Below, in pieces: positions 24,819-33,422 of a DNA stretch of 64,000 bases (positions within the stretch are counted from its first letter, which is position 1; every line of letters begins with the position of its first letter). Both the position numbers and the translations under genes were made by a program. Under the pieces are notes generated by a model that saw only the letters and a list, made by a program, of their open reading frames with translations, was not told where the DNA came from and did no database searches. Source of the stretch: Runella aurantiaca (GTDB taxonomy: Bacteria > Bacteroidota > Bacteroidia > Cytophagales > Spirosomataceae); contig NZ_QPIW01000005.1 in the NCBI RefSeq assembly GCF_003339505.1, forward strand, positions 186,001-250,000. The letters are read 5' to 3'.

Positions 24819-25555
24819 AAAAGCCACCAGATAGGCCGACGACGCTTCTGGATTTGAAAATTGGCAGTAAGATACACCCGAATGTGCTCAATGGCCTCGT
24901 CCATATCGTCGGTCACTTTGAGCAAATCTAAATCTTTGGGCGAGATAGTACCTTGGTCAGCCATCTTTTGTAACATCGAAATCATCGGAGTATAGTATTC
25001 TTTGCCAATGACAACCATCGGAAAGTTATGAATTACCCCCGTTTGAATGAGCGTGAGTGTTTCAAACAGTTCGTCCATCGTGCCTACCCCGCCCGGCATA
25101 ATTACAAAAGCATAAGAGTACTTGACTAAGAGCACTTTACGAATAAAAAAGTACTTTATTTTTACCCATTTTTCCATATACGGGTTTTCTTTTTGTTCAA
25201 AAGGAAGCTGTATATTGCAGCCAACCGAGCGCCCACCGCTTTCAAATGCCCCTCGGTTGGCCGCCTCCATGATGCCCGGGCCACCACCCGTCATGATGGT
25301 CAGTCCCAATTCCTGCGAAATCCGCCTCCCCAATACGCGGGCTTGCTCATAATAAATACTTCCTTCTTTGAATCGTGCCGAGCCAAACACCGTTACACAC
25401 GGCCCCACAAAATGCAGTGCCCGAATTCCCTTAAAAAACTCCCACACTACCTCCAACAAAAACACAAACTCAGAACGTCGGCTTTTGGGGCCTTCTAAAA
25501 AATAATATCCTTTGCGTTGATCAATAAAAGGGCTTTGGGGTTGCTTATCGGTCAT
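24806..25555 (-). CDS. LOG family protein (TIGR00730, lysine decarboxylase-like fold)
   Basis: A 249-aa Rossmann-fold protein with the LOG signatures TIMTGGGPGIMEAANRGA and VIMPGGVGTMDELFETLT. Characterised members are cytokinin riboside 5'-monophosphate phosphoribohydrolases; bacterial housekeeping members hydrolyse nucleoside monophosphates such as AMP. It is predicted to be cytoplasmic. It is divergent from the MBL hydrolase gene. Confidence 0.92.
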   Translation of the reverse strand: MTDKQPQSPFIDQRKGYYFLEGPKSRRSEFVFLLEVVWEFFKGIRALHFVGPCVTVFGSARFKEGSIYYEQARVLGRRISQELGLTIMTGGGPGIMEAANRGAFESGGRSVGCNIQLPFEQKENPYMEKWVKIKYFFIRKVLLVKYSYAFVIMPGGVGTMDELFETLTLIQTGVIHNFPMVVIGKEYYTPMISMLQKMADQGTISPKDLDLLKVTDDMDEAIEHIRVYLTANFQIQKRRRPIWWLLEKR

Positions 25556-25614
25556 TGTCGGTAGTGTTTACAGAATAGTTTAGTAATTTTACGGTCGAAT
25601 ATGATGAAGTAAGT

Positions 25615-26253
25615 ATGATTCAAATACAATCTTTTGTTTTCTCCCCTTTTGAAGAGAATACCTACGTTCTTTATGACGAAACCAACGAGGGCGTCATTAT
25701 TGACCCGGGCTGCCTGACGCAATCAGAAAAAGAAACGTTAGGGCATTTTATCGAACAAAAAGGCCTAAAAATAACGATGCTCCTCCAAACACATGCGCAT
25801 TTAGACCATGTATTTGGCAGTGCGTATGTAAAGCGCAAATATGGCGTAAAAATGTACATGCACAAAAATGAACTTCCAATTCTGGCGTCTGTCGAAAGTC
25901 GTTGCCATTTATGGGGAATCCGAGGCTACGAACCCGTCGAAGCCGATGCTTTTTTGGACGAAGGAGATGTGGTAAAATTCGGTCATTCAATCCTTGAAAT
26001 TCTGTTTGTGCCCGGCCACGCACCCGGGCATTTGGCGTTTGTCAACCACGACCAACGTTTCATCATTGGGGGCGATGTCTTATTTAAAGGAAGCGTTGGG
26101 CGTACTGATTTTCCACTCTGCGACCCTGCGGCTCTCTTGCGAAGCATAAAAACAAAATTTATGACCTTGGAAGATGATTATCAGGTATTTGCGGGGCACA
26201 TGGAGCCTACCACCATCGGTCGCGAGCGCCGTACAAATCCCTTTCTTAACTGA
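25615..26253 (+). CDS. MBL-fold metallo-hydrolase (glyoxalase II-like)
   Basis: A 212-aa metallo-beta-lactamase-fold protein with the metal-binding motif QTHAHLDHVFG, a second His in VPGHAPGHLAF, Asp in GGDVLFKGSVGRTDFPLCD, and a final His in VFAGHMEPTTIGRE. The layout matches the YcbL/hydroxyacylglutathione hydrolase-like branch. The cellular thioester substrate is unknown. The gene lies 60 bp upstream of pssA on the same strand. Confidence 0.93.
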   Translation: MIQIQSFVFSPFEENTYVLYDETNEGVIIDPGCLTQSEKETLGHFIEQKGLKITMLLQTHAHLDHVFGSAYVKRKYGVKMYMHKNELPILASVESRCHLWGIRGYEPVEADAFLDEGDVVKFGHSILEILFVPGHAPGHLAFVNHDQRFIIGGDVLFKGSVGRTDFPLCDPAALLRSIKTKFMTLEDDYQVFAGHMEPTTIGRERRTNPFLN

Positions 26254-26313
26254 TTTTTCGGGCCTATCTATTTTACAAATTCCTATTTCATCACGGCTAT
26301 CCATACCATCACT

Positions 26314-27018
26314 ATGCGTCTTTTTACCATTCCAAACCTAATGACCTGCGGCAACCTTCTCTGTGGGTGTGTGGGGATTGTGTTTAGTTTTCGCGGAGAT
26401 TTATTGCTTTCGGGGTATTTGATTCTGTTTGCGGGCGTACTTGACTTTTTGGATGGTTTTGTCGCACGGTTGCTGAATCAATCCTCCCCCATCGGCAAAG
26501 AACTTGATTCATTGGCTGATATGGTTACGTTTGGCGTGTTGCCTTCCATGATTATCTTTCAGTTATTGGAACGTACCACCACCTCCATTGACATCGGAGC
26601 CATGATGCTTTCGTTTAGTGCATTTATTTTGGCGGTATTTTCGGGTTTACGATTGGCAAAATTCAACATTGATACCCGCCAATCGGATTCATTTATTGGG
26701 GTGCCAACGCCCGCCAATGCTATTTTGGTAGCGTCGTTGCCATTTATTCTGCGCAATCACCCCGAATACGAATCGTGGATTATCAATCAATCCGTTTTGG
26801 TAGGTTATACCCTCTTAATGTCGTATTTATTAATCTGTGAGCTGCCGCTTTTGGCGTTCAAATTCAAGACATTTGGCTGGAAAGACAATCAAATCAAATA
26901 TATTTTTATCCTTTTGGCGGTGATTTTACTGTTTTTGCTGAAATTTGCAGCCATTCCGCTGATAGTAGCGCTGTATATCCTACTGTCAGTGTTTCAACGA
27001 ATTTTTAGATTTCACTAA
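26314..27018 (+). CDS. pssA: CDP-diacylglycerol-serine O-phosphatidyltransferase
   Basis: This 234-aa integral membrane enzyme makes phosphatidylserine, the precursor of phosphatidylethanolamine. It has the CDP-alcohol phosphotransferase motif D-G-x2-A-R-x8-G-x3-D-x3-D as DGFVARLLNQSSPIGKELDSLAD, near residue 50, and about six to seven hydrophobic segments. The N-terminus FTIPNLMTCGNLLCGC is typical of bacterial PssA type II. It is probably cotranscribed with the MBL hydrolase. Confidence 0.93.
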   Translation: MRLFTIPNLMTCGNLLCGCVGIVFSFRGDLLLSGYLILFAGVLDFLDGFVARLLNQSSPIGKELDSLADMVTFGVLPSMIIFQLLERTTTSIDIGAMMLSFSAFILAVFSGLRLAKFNIDTRQSDSFIGVPTPANAILVASLPFILRNHPEYESWIINQSVLVGYTLLMSYLLICELPLLAFKFKTFGWKDNQIKYIFILLAVILLFLLKFAAIPLIVALYILLSVFQRIFRFH

Positions 27019-27103
27019 CGAGGACTTTGCTTATTGACTAAAATCCTGCCGATTTGCCTCAATAAAGCGGCCTCTCAATCCATTTTAAATCACAAATTCC
27101 CTC

Positions 27104-27355
27104 ATGAAATTCATCGCTGAAATCAACGTCATGCCACAAAAAGAGATTTTGGACCCTCAAGGCAAAGCCGTCAAATTGGGTCTTCACAATTTGGGCATTG
27201 ACGACGTGTCAGACGTACGCATTGGCAAACACATCACCATGGCCCTCGATGCCGACTCAGAAGCGGATGCGCAACAACGCGTCGAAACTGCCTGCAGCAA
27301 ATTATTGGCCAATATGATTATGGAAGATTATACATACACGTTGAAAGAAGGCTAG
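27104..27355 (+). CDS. purS: Phosphoribosylformylglycinamidine synthase subunit PurS
   Basis: An 83-aa protein matching the small PurS subunit: MKFIAEINVMPQKEILDPQGKAV, LGIDDVSDVRIGKHITM and CSKLLANMIMEDYTY. PurS bridges PurL and PurQ in the small-subunit form of FGAM synthase and helps ammonia transfer. purQ and purL are not adjacent here, so they must lie elsewhere. The start ATG and length are normal. Confidence 0.93.
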   Translation: MKFIAEINVMPQKEILDPQGKAVKLGLHNLGIDDVSDVRIGKHITMALDADSEADAQQRVETACSKLLANMIMEDYTYTLKEG

Positions 27356-27434
27356 AAGGGGCTGTCTGTTAAGGGGTTAAGTACTCCTCTCGTTTTTTAA
27401 CTCTTAACTGAAGAACCTTTAACTTTCCACAAAA

Positions 27435-28436
27435 ATGCCTTATTCCAAAATTACAGGTTTAGGTTATTACGTCCCTGAAAAGGTAGTAACCAACGATGAT
27501 TTGACCCAATTGATGGAGACTTCCGACCAATGGATTCAGGAACGCACCGGAATCCGTGAGCGGCGGTATTTTACCTACGGCAAAGAAACCAATTCGAGCA
27601 TGGCCACCGCCGCGTCGCGGCAGGCCCTCGAACGGGCAGGCTTGCAACCCACTGACGTAGAGATGATTGTCTACGCCACCATTACGCCCGACTATTTCTT
27701 TCCGGGTTCGGCATTTTTGATGCAGCGAGAATTGGATTTAATCGGAATTCCCGTCATTGACATTCGGGAGCAATGTTCGGGCTTCGTTTATGCCCTTTCC
27801 ATTGCCGACCAGTTTATCAAAACGGGCATGTACAAAACCATCTTGGTGGTAGGTGCCGAAATCCAATCCACTTGGACCGACAAAAGCACCAAAGGCCGTA
27901 ACGTAGCGGTTATTTTTGGCGACGGTGCGGGAGCGGCGGTATTACAAGCCACCGAAGACCCCACGCATCGCATTCTTTCTACGCACCTCCATGCCGACGG
28001 CCGTTTTGCCGAAGACCTTTACGTAAAAGACCCCGGCAGTAGCCGGCCTACGCGCTCAGCCACCAAAGAGATGATTGACGAAGGTGGTTTTGAAGTAGTG
28101 ATGAACGGCAATGCGGTGTTCAAACATGCCGTGGTTCGCTTTGCTGAAGCTATCAGAGAAGCATTGGATGCCAACGGCTACCAACCCGAAGATATTTCAC
28201 TGTTGGTGCCGCATCAGGCCAATATTCGCATCAGCGAATACGTGCGCGACCAAATGAAACTGCGGGAAGACCAAGTTATCAGCAACATTCATAAATACGG
28301 CAACACCACGGCCGCCTCTATTCCCATTGCACTCACCGAAGCCTGGGAAGAAGGCCGCGTAAAAGACGGTGACCTTATTTGCCTCGCCGCTTTCGGTAGC
28401 GGTTTTACGTGGGCATCCGCATTGATAAAATGGTAG
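27435..28436 (+). CDS. fabH: 3-oxoacyl-ACP synthase III (KAS III)
   Basis: A 333-aa thiolase-fold condensing enzyme. The Cys-His-Asn triad is visible: Cys in REQCSGFVYALSIA, His in LLVPHQANIRISEYV and Asn in KYGNTTAASIPIAL; DGAGAAVLQ and the final FGSGFTWASALIKW also fit. KAS III starts fatty acid synthesis by joining acetyl-CoA to malonyl-ACP. It is isolated from plsX or other fab genes, so it could be an additional FabH paralog with a different starter preference. Confidence 0.9.
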   Translation: MPYSKITGLGYYVPEKVVTNDDLTQLMETSDQWIQERTGIRERRYFTYGKETNSSMATAASRQALERAGLQPTDVEMIVYATITPDYFFPGSAFLMQRELDLIGIPVIDIREQCSGFVYALSIADQFIKTGMYKTILVVGAEIQSTWTDKSTKGRNVAVIFGDGAGAAVLQATEDPTHRILSTHLHADGRFAEDLYVKDPGSSRPTRSATKEMIDEGGFEVVMNGNAVFKHAVVRFAEAIREALDANGYQPEDISLLVPHQANIRISEYVRDQMKLREDQVISNIHKYGNTTAASIPIALTEAWEEGRVKDGDLICLAAFGSGFTWASALIKW

Positions 28437-28438
28437 TA

Positions 28439-28474
28439 AACTGTCGGTCGGTTAATACTAGCCGACCGACAGTT
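28439..28474 (+). terminator. Hairpin after fabH
   Basis: AACTGTCGGTCGG (28439-28451) and CCGACCGACAGTT (28462-28474) form a perfect 13-bp stem two bases after the fabH stop. The following sequence is A/T-rich but not a clean T run. It is probably a terminator, although a palindromic operator is possible. Confidence 0.6.
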
Positions 28475-28569
28475 ATAAATTCTTCTGGTTTAAATGGCAC
28501 AACCAAACGCGAAGTCCTTGACAGTTTGAAAGGTTTTCACCAACTTGTCGTGACTTAACGTCTTGTACC

Positions 28570-29022
28570 ATGAAAGCCTACCATATCCGCCTGCTCCAAT
28601 ACGAATATTGGGCCAATTCACGCATTATCGAAGCGCTCGAAAAACTTGACAAACCTCCCGAAAGAGCGGTTCTGCTCACGAGTCATATCCTTAACGCCCA
28701 AATGGTGTGGTTTACTCGGATTACCAACGACCATTTGGTGGTGGGGATTTGGGATTTATTGCCCGTTTCGTGGCTCAAAGAAACCTCCGACCACAGTTAT
28801 CAAAAATGGGACAGCTACGTCAGAGACCTCGATGAAGCTGAATTTGGCAAAATCATTAAATATCAAAACACTAAAGGAGAATACTTCGAAACGCCCCTCG
28901 GTGAGATTCTGACGCATTTGAGTCACCACGCAGCCTACCACCGAGGGCAAATTATCGACGCCCTGAAACCCGTACTCAGCCCACTGCCCGCAACGGATTA
29001 TATTTTGTGGTTGAGGGAGTGA
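28570..29022 (+). CDS. DinB family protein
   Basis: A 150-aa four-helix-bundle protein with the DinB-type metal-binding histidines: one in LTSHILNAQMVWF and two in THLSHHAAYHRGQIIDAL. The family includes thiol-dependent transferases and DNA-damage-induced proteins; this member's reaction is unknown. The frame begins MKAYHIRLLQYEYWANSR, which is typical. It appears to be a single-gene unit. Confidence 0.87.
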   Translation: MKAYHIRLLQYEYWANSRIIEALEKLDKPPERAVLLTSHILNAQMVWFTRITNDHLVVGIWDLLPVSWLKETSDHSYQKWDSYVRDLDEAEFGKIIKYQNTKGEYFETPLGEILTHLSHHAAYHRGQIIDALKPVLSPLPATDYILWLRE

Positions 29023-29268
29023 AATTATTTTCAAACACAGTTACGAAGTACTGGACTACCAACCCGCCGATATATTGGAATATAGTAAATGAGTGTTTTC
29101 AATGCCGATAAACCTTAAATTTACTTGTCTCTGCCTAGATTCACTTTTATTTTTCACCTACTCGAAAGAGAGTTATCAATTAACCGTTATCTTGGTATTG
29201 GAAATAAAAAACCACCTCTTTTACGATAATTCAAATCAATATTACATTCGTATTACGCTATTAATAGA

Positions 29269-30654
29269 ATGCCAACCCTTAACCGCCGCGACGTACTCAA
29301 AACCCTTGGTCTGACCGCCGGGGCCGCCGCCCTGACCCCGACCGCCCAAGCCAACGAGATTAGGGAAATCACTTTCCCCGAAAACCCTGATTATATTCCA
29401 CTTGCTCAGCCCATTACGGCCATTGTGTTGGGGGCAGGAAATCGCGGTAATGTGTATGGACGCTACGCCGTGGCCTACCCCAGCGACGTAAAAATGGTGG
29501 GCGTGGCCGAGCCGAACGAATTTCGGAATGAGCGCTTTGCCAAAACGCACGGCATTGAATCTGGGCATCGCTTCAAAACGTGGGAAGATGTGTTTAATGT
29601 CCCCAAATTTGCCGATGCCGTCATCATTTCTACACCCGACACCCTCCACTATGGCCCAGCCATAAAAGCGCTGGAAATGGGGTATAATATATTGCTCGAA
29701 AAGCCCATTTCACCCTCCATGCAGGAGTGTCTGGATATTTTGGCGGCCACAAAGAAATCAAAAAGCATCATTGCGGTTTGTCACGTACTGCGCTATACGG
29801 CGTATTTTCGTAAGCTGAAAGAACTTTGCGCTTCGGGCACTTTGGGCGAAATGATCAGTATCAACCACTTGGAAGGCATCGAGCACGTTCACATGGCGCA
29901 CTCATACGTGCGGGGCAATTGGCACGAATCCGAAAAGACGAACCCCATCATCTTGGCAAAATCAAGTCATGATTTAGACATCATGCGTTGGATTGCCAAC
30001 ACGCCCGCCAAAACCGTGTCGGCCTACGGAAATCTTAAATGGTTTAAACTCGAAAACGCCCCCGCTGGTAGCACCGAGCGCTGTGTGGAAGGCTGCAAAG
30101 TGGAGCGGGAATGTCCATTTTCGGCCATTAAAGTCTATTACGAACAGAAAAAACGCATTCATGTACTCGACGTTCCCGAAGACCCAGCCCTGCAAGGCCC
30201 CGCCATTTTGGAACGGCTCAAAACCTCCAACTACGGCCGCTGTGTGTACCGCATGAACAACGACCAACCTGACCATTACACCAGTATTTTTCAGTTTGGC
30301 AACGGCATTTTAGCTACTTTCGGACTGGAAGCCTTTACGGCTTGGGAATCACGCAAAACCCGGGTGATGTTTAGCATGGGGGAAATCGAGGGCGATAATG
30401 ATTTAATCAAAGTAACGGATTTTCGTACCAAAGAAGTCACCATTTGGAAAGCCAGTGCCCAGAAAGAATTCAACAATTCGGGCCACGGTGGCGGCGACCA
30501 CGGGCTAATGCAAAACTTTGTGCAAGCCGTGGCGCAGAATAATCGTGCCTTACTGACCTCAACCATCGACGCCTCCATTGAAAGTCATGTCATGGGTTTT
30601 ATGGCTGAAGCCAGTCGCAAAAGCGGCAAGTCGATGGATATAAAATTGAAATAA
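29269..30654 (+). CDS. Gfo/Idh/MocA family oxidoreductase with Tat signal
   Basis: A 461-aa protein with a twin-arginine signal (NRRDVLKTLGLTAGAAALTP), then an NAD(P)-binding Rossmann domain (AIVLGAGNRGNVYG) with the EKP motif (NILLEKPISPSMQECLDIL), then a C-terminal GFO_IDH_MocA domain including SSHDLDIMRW. A Cys-rich insert (CVEGCKVERECPFSA) lies near residue 270. Exported members act on sugars or sugar derivatives outside the cytoplasm, with tightly bound cofactor. The substrate is unknown. Confidence 0.9.
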   Translation: MPTLNRRDVLKTLGLTAGAAALTPTAQANEIREITFPENPDYIPLAQPITAIVLGAGNRGNVYGRYAVAYPSDVKMVGVAEPNEFRNERFAKTHGIESGHRFKTWEDVFNVPKFADAVIISTPDTLHYGPAIKALEMGYNILLEKPISPSMQECLDILAATKKSKSIIAVCHVLRYTAYFRKLKELCASGTLGEMISINHLEGIEHVHMAHSYVRGNWHESEKTNPIILAKSSHDLDIMRWIANTPAKTVSAYGNLKWFKLENAPAGSTERCVEGCKVERECPFSAIKVYYEQKKRIHVLDVPEDPALQGPAILERLKTSNYGRCVYRMNNDQPDHYTSIFQFGNGILATFGLEAFTAWESRKTRVMFSMGEIEGDNDLIKVTDFRTKEVTIWKASAQKEFNNSGHGGGDHGLMQNFVQAVAQNNRALLTSTIDASIESHVMGFMAEASRKSGKSMDIKLK

Positions 30655-30659
30655 GAGTT

Positions 30660-30724
30660 GACAGTATTCAGTCGGCAGTTTACACGAGAAAAAAGTATTT
30701 ATTCACTGCCTACTGAGTACTGCC
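30660..30724. terminator. Imperfect hairpin between convergent genes
   Basis: GACAGTATTCAGTCGGCAGT (30660-30679) and ACTGCCTACTGAGTACTGCC (30705-30724) pair over 20 bp with three mismatches. The position between the oxidoreductase stop and the stop of the minus-strand LytTR gene fits a shared terminator. Confidence 0.55.
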
Positions 30725-30731
30725 TACTTCA

Positions 30732-31466
30732 TCAAAGGCTCAGCATATCTTTAAATCTAATGGCTTGACGACGTGATATTTCGATCTTTTCGCCGCTTCC
30801 ACGCAATGTCACCAATAATCCTCCCGAAAACCAAGGTTCGATTTTGTCAATCCACTGCAAGTTGATGATGTGCTTACGGTTGGCCCTGAAAAAAGAAATC
30901 GGGTCTAAACGTTCTTCAAGTGCGTTCAATGACTTGAGAACCAACGGCTTTTGATCGTCAAAATGCAGTCGAACATAATTGCCCATGGATTCAAAAAGAC
31001 GAACTTTCCCGAGTTTGACAAACCAGCATTTTTCACCGTCTTTGATAAAAACCTGATCATTTTCACCCAACATTTTACGCTCAGAAATTGTATCATGGTC
31101 GTGTTTACGGTCCAATTCTTCAAACACCCGGTGAACAGCTTCACTCAGTCTGGGAAGGTCAATGGGTTTGAGGATATAATCGAGCGCATTGTATTCGAAA
31201 GCTTTGAGGGCGTATTCGTCGTAAGCAGTGGTAAAAATAACTTCTGGAATGGTATCATCTTCCAGTGCTTCCAAGAGTTCAAAACCGTTTTTGCCCGGCA
31301 TTTGAATATCCAAAAACAATAGGTCAGGACGGAGTTCATTCACCATTTTGATGGCCTCATCGGCATTGGCTGCTTCACCAACGACTTCAATTTTGGGGAA
31401 ATTTTCGAGCAACCGGCGTAGCTCATTGCGGGCGAGCCTTTCATCGTCAATAATAAGGGCTTTCAT
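30732..31466 (-). CDS. LytTR-type response regulator
   Basis: This 244-aa regulator has an N-terminal receiver domain (D7-D8, phosphoacceptor Asp53 in LLFLDIQMPGKNG, Lys in YILKPIDLPR) and a C-terminal LytTR DNA-binding domain (residues ~140-244, FFRANRKHIINLQWIDKIEPW, ISRRQAIRFKDML). It pairs with the LytS/YehU-like kinase whose gene ends 55 bp upstream. Targets are not deducible. Confidence 0.95.
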   Translation of the reverse strand: MKALIIDDERLARNELRRLLENFPKIEVVGEAANADEAIKMVNELRPDLLFLDIQMPGKNGFELLEALEDDTIPEVIFTTAYDEYALKAFEYNALDYILKPIDLPRLSEAVHRVFEELDRKHDHDTISERKMLGENDQVFIKDGEKCWFVKLGKVRLFESMGNYVRLHFDDQKPLVLKSLNALEERLDPISFFRANRKHIINLQWIDKIEPWFSGGLLVTLRGSGEKIEISRRQAIRFKDMLSL

Positions 31467-31470
31467 TAAG

Positions 31471-31497
31471 TTAGTGATTGGTGGTTAGTGATTGGTG
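31471..31497. repeat. Short tandem repeat between kinase and regulator genes
   Basis: TTAGTGATTGGTG occurs at 31471-31483 and 31485-31497 (14-bp period), followed by a third partial TGATT. It fills the 55-bp spacer just upstream of the response regulator ATG. Confidence 0.6.
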
Positions 31498-31521
31498 ATT
31501 CGTCCCAATAATTATGAATTA

Positions 31522-32631
31522 TTAACTCTGAATTGTGTTTTTTTTATTGGCCGCTGCCGGACTGTTCCGAAAGACGCCTTCAGTCTGAGTGGGCAAAATA
31601 ACTTCCGCCCTAACGACATCTTCTGACTCCTGAAATATTCTGAACCTTGCTGACTCGTCCCCGTAAATTAATTGCAGACGACGCTCGGTATTGGCCAAAC
31701 CAAACCCGCTGGCCTCTTTGTGTTTTTCCAAATCGTTGTCTTTTTTAACCAATGTTCCCGTATTGCGAATGTGAATATGCACATAATTGCCCTCCAAAAA
31801 TGAGGTCACCTGCACAAATCCGCCACTGACCGCTTTCTGAACTCCGTGTTTGATGGCGTTTTCGACCAGCGTCTGGAGCATCATTGGCGGCACTTGTAGA
31901 TAGAGGGTTTTGGGGTCAATGTGAAAATCCGCCATTAACCGGTCTTCATAACGGACCTTTTCAAGGGCTAAATAATCTTCGACGGTTTTTAATTCTTCGC
32001 GTAATTCAACCGTTTTTCGGCGGTCGGCCAGTAGCGAATTACGTAAAATATTGGATAATTGAGTAACACTTTGCTGCGCTTTAGAAGGGTCTTCCGACAC
32101 CAATGCCCGAATAGAATTGAGCGCATTGAATACAAAATGGGGATTTAATTGCGAACGCAGGATTTTGGCCTCTGTTTCTTTTACCGATGTTTTGAGCAGA
32201 ATTTTCTCAATTTCGGTATCTCTCATGCTTTCTACGTAATGATAAATGGTGTAGCTCAACACCCACATAAACATACTCTTACTCCACGAAAGCCAGGCCG
32301 TAAAAAATATAAAAGGCTGACTTCTAACCACTTCCTTCAAGGTATGAATATCAATCGGGAAGTTCATGAGTGTCATAATCAAGCCCAAAAGTAGCCCAGA
32401 AAATATCACTCGGGGAACCAATCTATACAATGGTTGCGCAACCCAGTTACGTTCTCGAACCACCAAACGATAAAAATGGGTGAGTAAAATACAGACCAAA
32501 ATATTGGCAATTGCAAAGTAGAACATCTCCCACGTAAATTCGTCTTCGAGGCTATAAACCCAAAGTTCATAAAACATGAGTGCTGTCCAACTGCCTACTT
32601 GACAAGCCCAATAGATTCTTTTTTTCGACAT
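31522..32631 (-). CDS. LytS/YehU-like sensor histidine kinase
   Basis: A 369-aa kinase with about four N-terminal transmembrane segments (within residues 1-135), a coiled linker, the His_kinase domain with the phosphoacceptor in LRSQLNPHFVFNALNSIRAL (~His165), and an HATPase domain (MLQTLVENAIKHGVQ, SGFGLANTERRLQLIYG). There is no extracytoplasmic sensor domain, so the signal is probably sensed in the membrane. The partner is the LytTR regulator immediately downstream. Confidence 0.94.
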   Translation of the reverse strand: MSKKRIYWACQVGSWTALMFYELWVYSLEDEFTWEMFYFAIANILVCILLTHFYRLVVRERNWVAQPLYRLVPRVIFSGLLLGLIMTLMNFPIDIHTLKEVVRSQPFIFFTAWLSWSKSMFMWVLSYTIYHYVESMRDTEIEKILLKTSVKETEAKILRSQLNPHFVFNALNSIRALVSEDPSKAQQSVTQLSNILRNSLLADRRKTVELREELKTVEDYLALEKVRYEDRLMADFHIDPKTLYLQVPPMMLQTLVENAIKHGVQKAVSGGFVQVTSFLEGNYVHIHIRNTGTLVKKDNDLEKHKEASGFGLANTERRLQLIYGDESARFRIFQESEDVVRAEVILPTQTEGVFRNSPAAANKKNTIQS

Positions 32632-32636
32632 TCGAG

Positions 32637-32653
32637 CAAATTAGCTAATTTTG
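32637..32653. promoter_or_regulatory. Palindromic divergent promoter element
   Basis: CAAATTAGCTAATTTTG (32637-32653) is a palindrome apart from one extra T. On the plus strand it contains TAATTTTG (32646-32653), a TAnnTTTG -7 element 28 bp upstream of rfbC. On the minus strand the mirrored TAATTTG lies close to the kinase start. The two genes may share overlapping core promoters. Confidence 0.45.
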
Positions 32654-32681
32654 TACTGGATATTCATTTATATACTCACCC

Positions 32682-33227
32682 ATGCAAGTTATCAAAAAAT
32701 CCATCGACGGACTGTTGGAAATTTTACCAACGGTTTATAAAGATGAAAGAGGGTCTTTTTTCGAGAATTACAATCGTCAACTCTTCGAAGCCAATGGCCT
32801 ACCCACCCATTTTGTTCAGGATAATCAATCGTTTTCTAAAAAGGGAGTTGTTCGCGGGCTACATTTTCAACGTGCCCCTCACGCGCAGGGAAAATTGGTC
32901 CGCGTGATTGTAGGACGGGTACTGGATATCGCCGTTGACATTCGCCCCGATTCTCCGACTTTCGGGCAGTACGAAGCCGTCGAACTGGATGGAGAACGAA
33001 ATAATATGTTCTACATTCCCGAAGGTTTTGCCCACGGGTTTGCCGCGCTGGAAGACTCCATTTTTAGTTATAAATGCACCAATCTTTATCATAAAACTTC
33101 GGAGGGGGGCATCCTCTGGAATGATGCAGACCTCAACATTGATTGGCAGGTTTCTGACCCAATCGTATCCGAAAAAGATGTGCTTTTACCTTCGTTTAAA
33201 GCCCTTTTTGAGCAGATTCATCCATAG
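32682..33227 (+). CDS. rfbC: dTDP-4-dehydrorhamnose 3,5-epimerase
   Basis: A 181-aa cupin-fold enzyme of dTDP-L-rhamnose synthesis. Conserved segments are DERGSFFENYNRQLFEANG, FVQDNQSFSKKGVVRGLHFQ (catalytic His in RGLHFQ), VVGRVLDIAVDIRPDSPTFG-like sequence, FYIPEGFAHGFAAL, and the C-terminal NDADLNIDWQV. The other rml genes are not adjacent. The next gene downstream, a CpsB-type phosphatase, also belongs to surface polysaccharide functions. Confidence 0.95.
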   Translation: MQVIKKSIDGLLEILPTVYKDERGSFFENYNRQLFEANGLPTHFVQDNQSFSKKGVVRGLHFQRAPHAQGKLVRVIVGRVLDIAVDIRPDSPTFGQYEAVELDGERNNMFYIPEGFAHGFAALEDSIFSYKCTNLYHKTSEGGILWNDADLNIDWQVSDPIVSEKDVLLPSFKALFEQIHP

Positions 33228-33360
33228 CAATTTATGTACCAATAAGACTATTTCAACCCAACAAGTTCACTTATTTTATATCCCATTCAGATATTATATG
33301 CCATAATGAACCAATTATCAAGGTATTAGGATTTATTTTTTTCCCCCTTCTACTTTGGCA

Positions 33361-33413
33361 CAATTCGTGACCATTAGGTCAATTAAAAGCTTGTTTACCC
33401 TTGTCACGAATTG
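33361..33413. promoter_or_regulatory. 11-bp inverted repeat upstream of the CpsB-like gene
   Basis: CAATTCGTGAC (33361-33371) and GTCACGAATTG (33403-33413) are perfect reverse complements separated by 31 bp, ending 9 bp before the ATG at 33423. The sequence suggests an operator bound by a dimer at two half-sites, or a leader hairpin that would bury the translation start region. Confidence 0.5.
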
Positions 33414-33422
33414 AAAAATCTC

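Noticed and set aside
29093-29314. 73-codon plus-strand frame before the Gfo/Idh/MocA gene
   Set aside because: Its end overlaps the start and Tat signal of the oxidoreductase in another frame and its AT-rich product shows no pattern; the 246-bp gap is better taken as non-coding.
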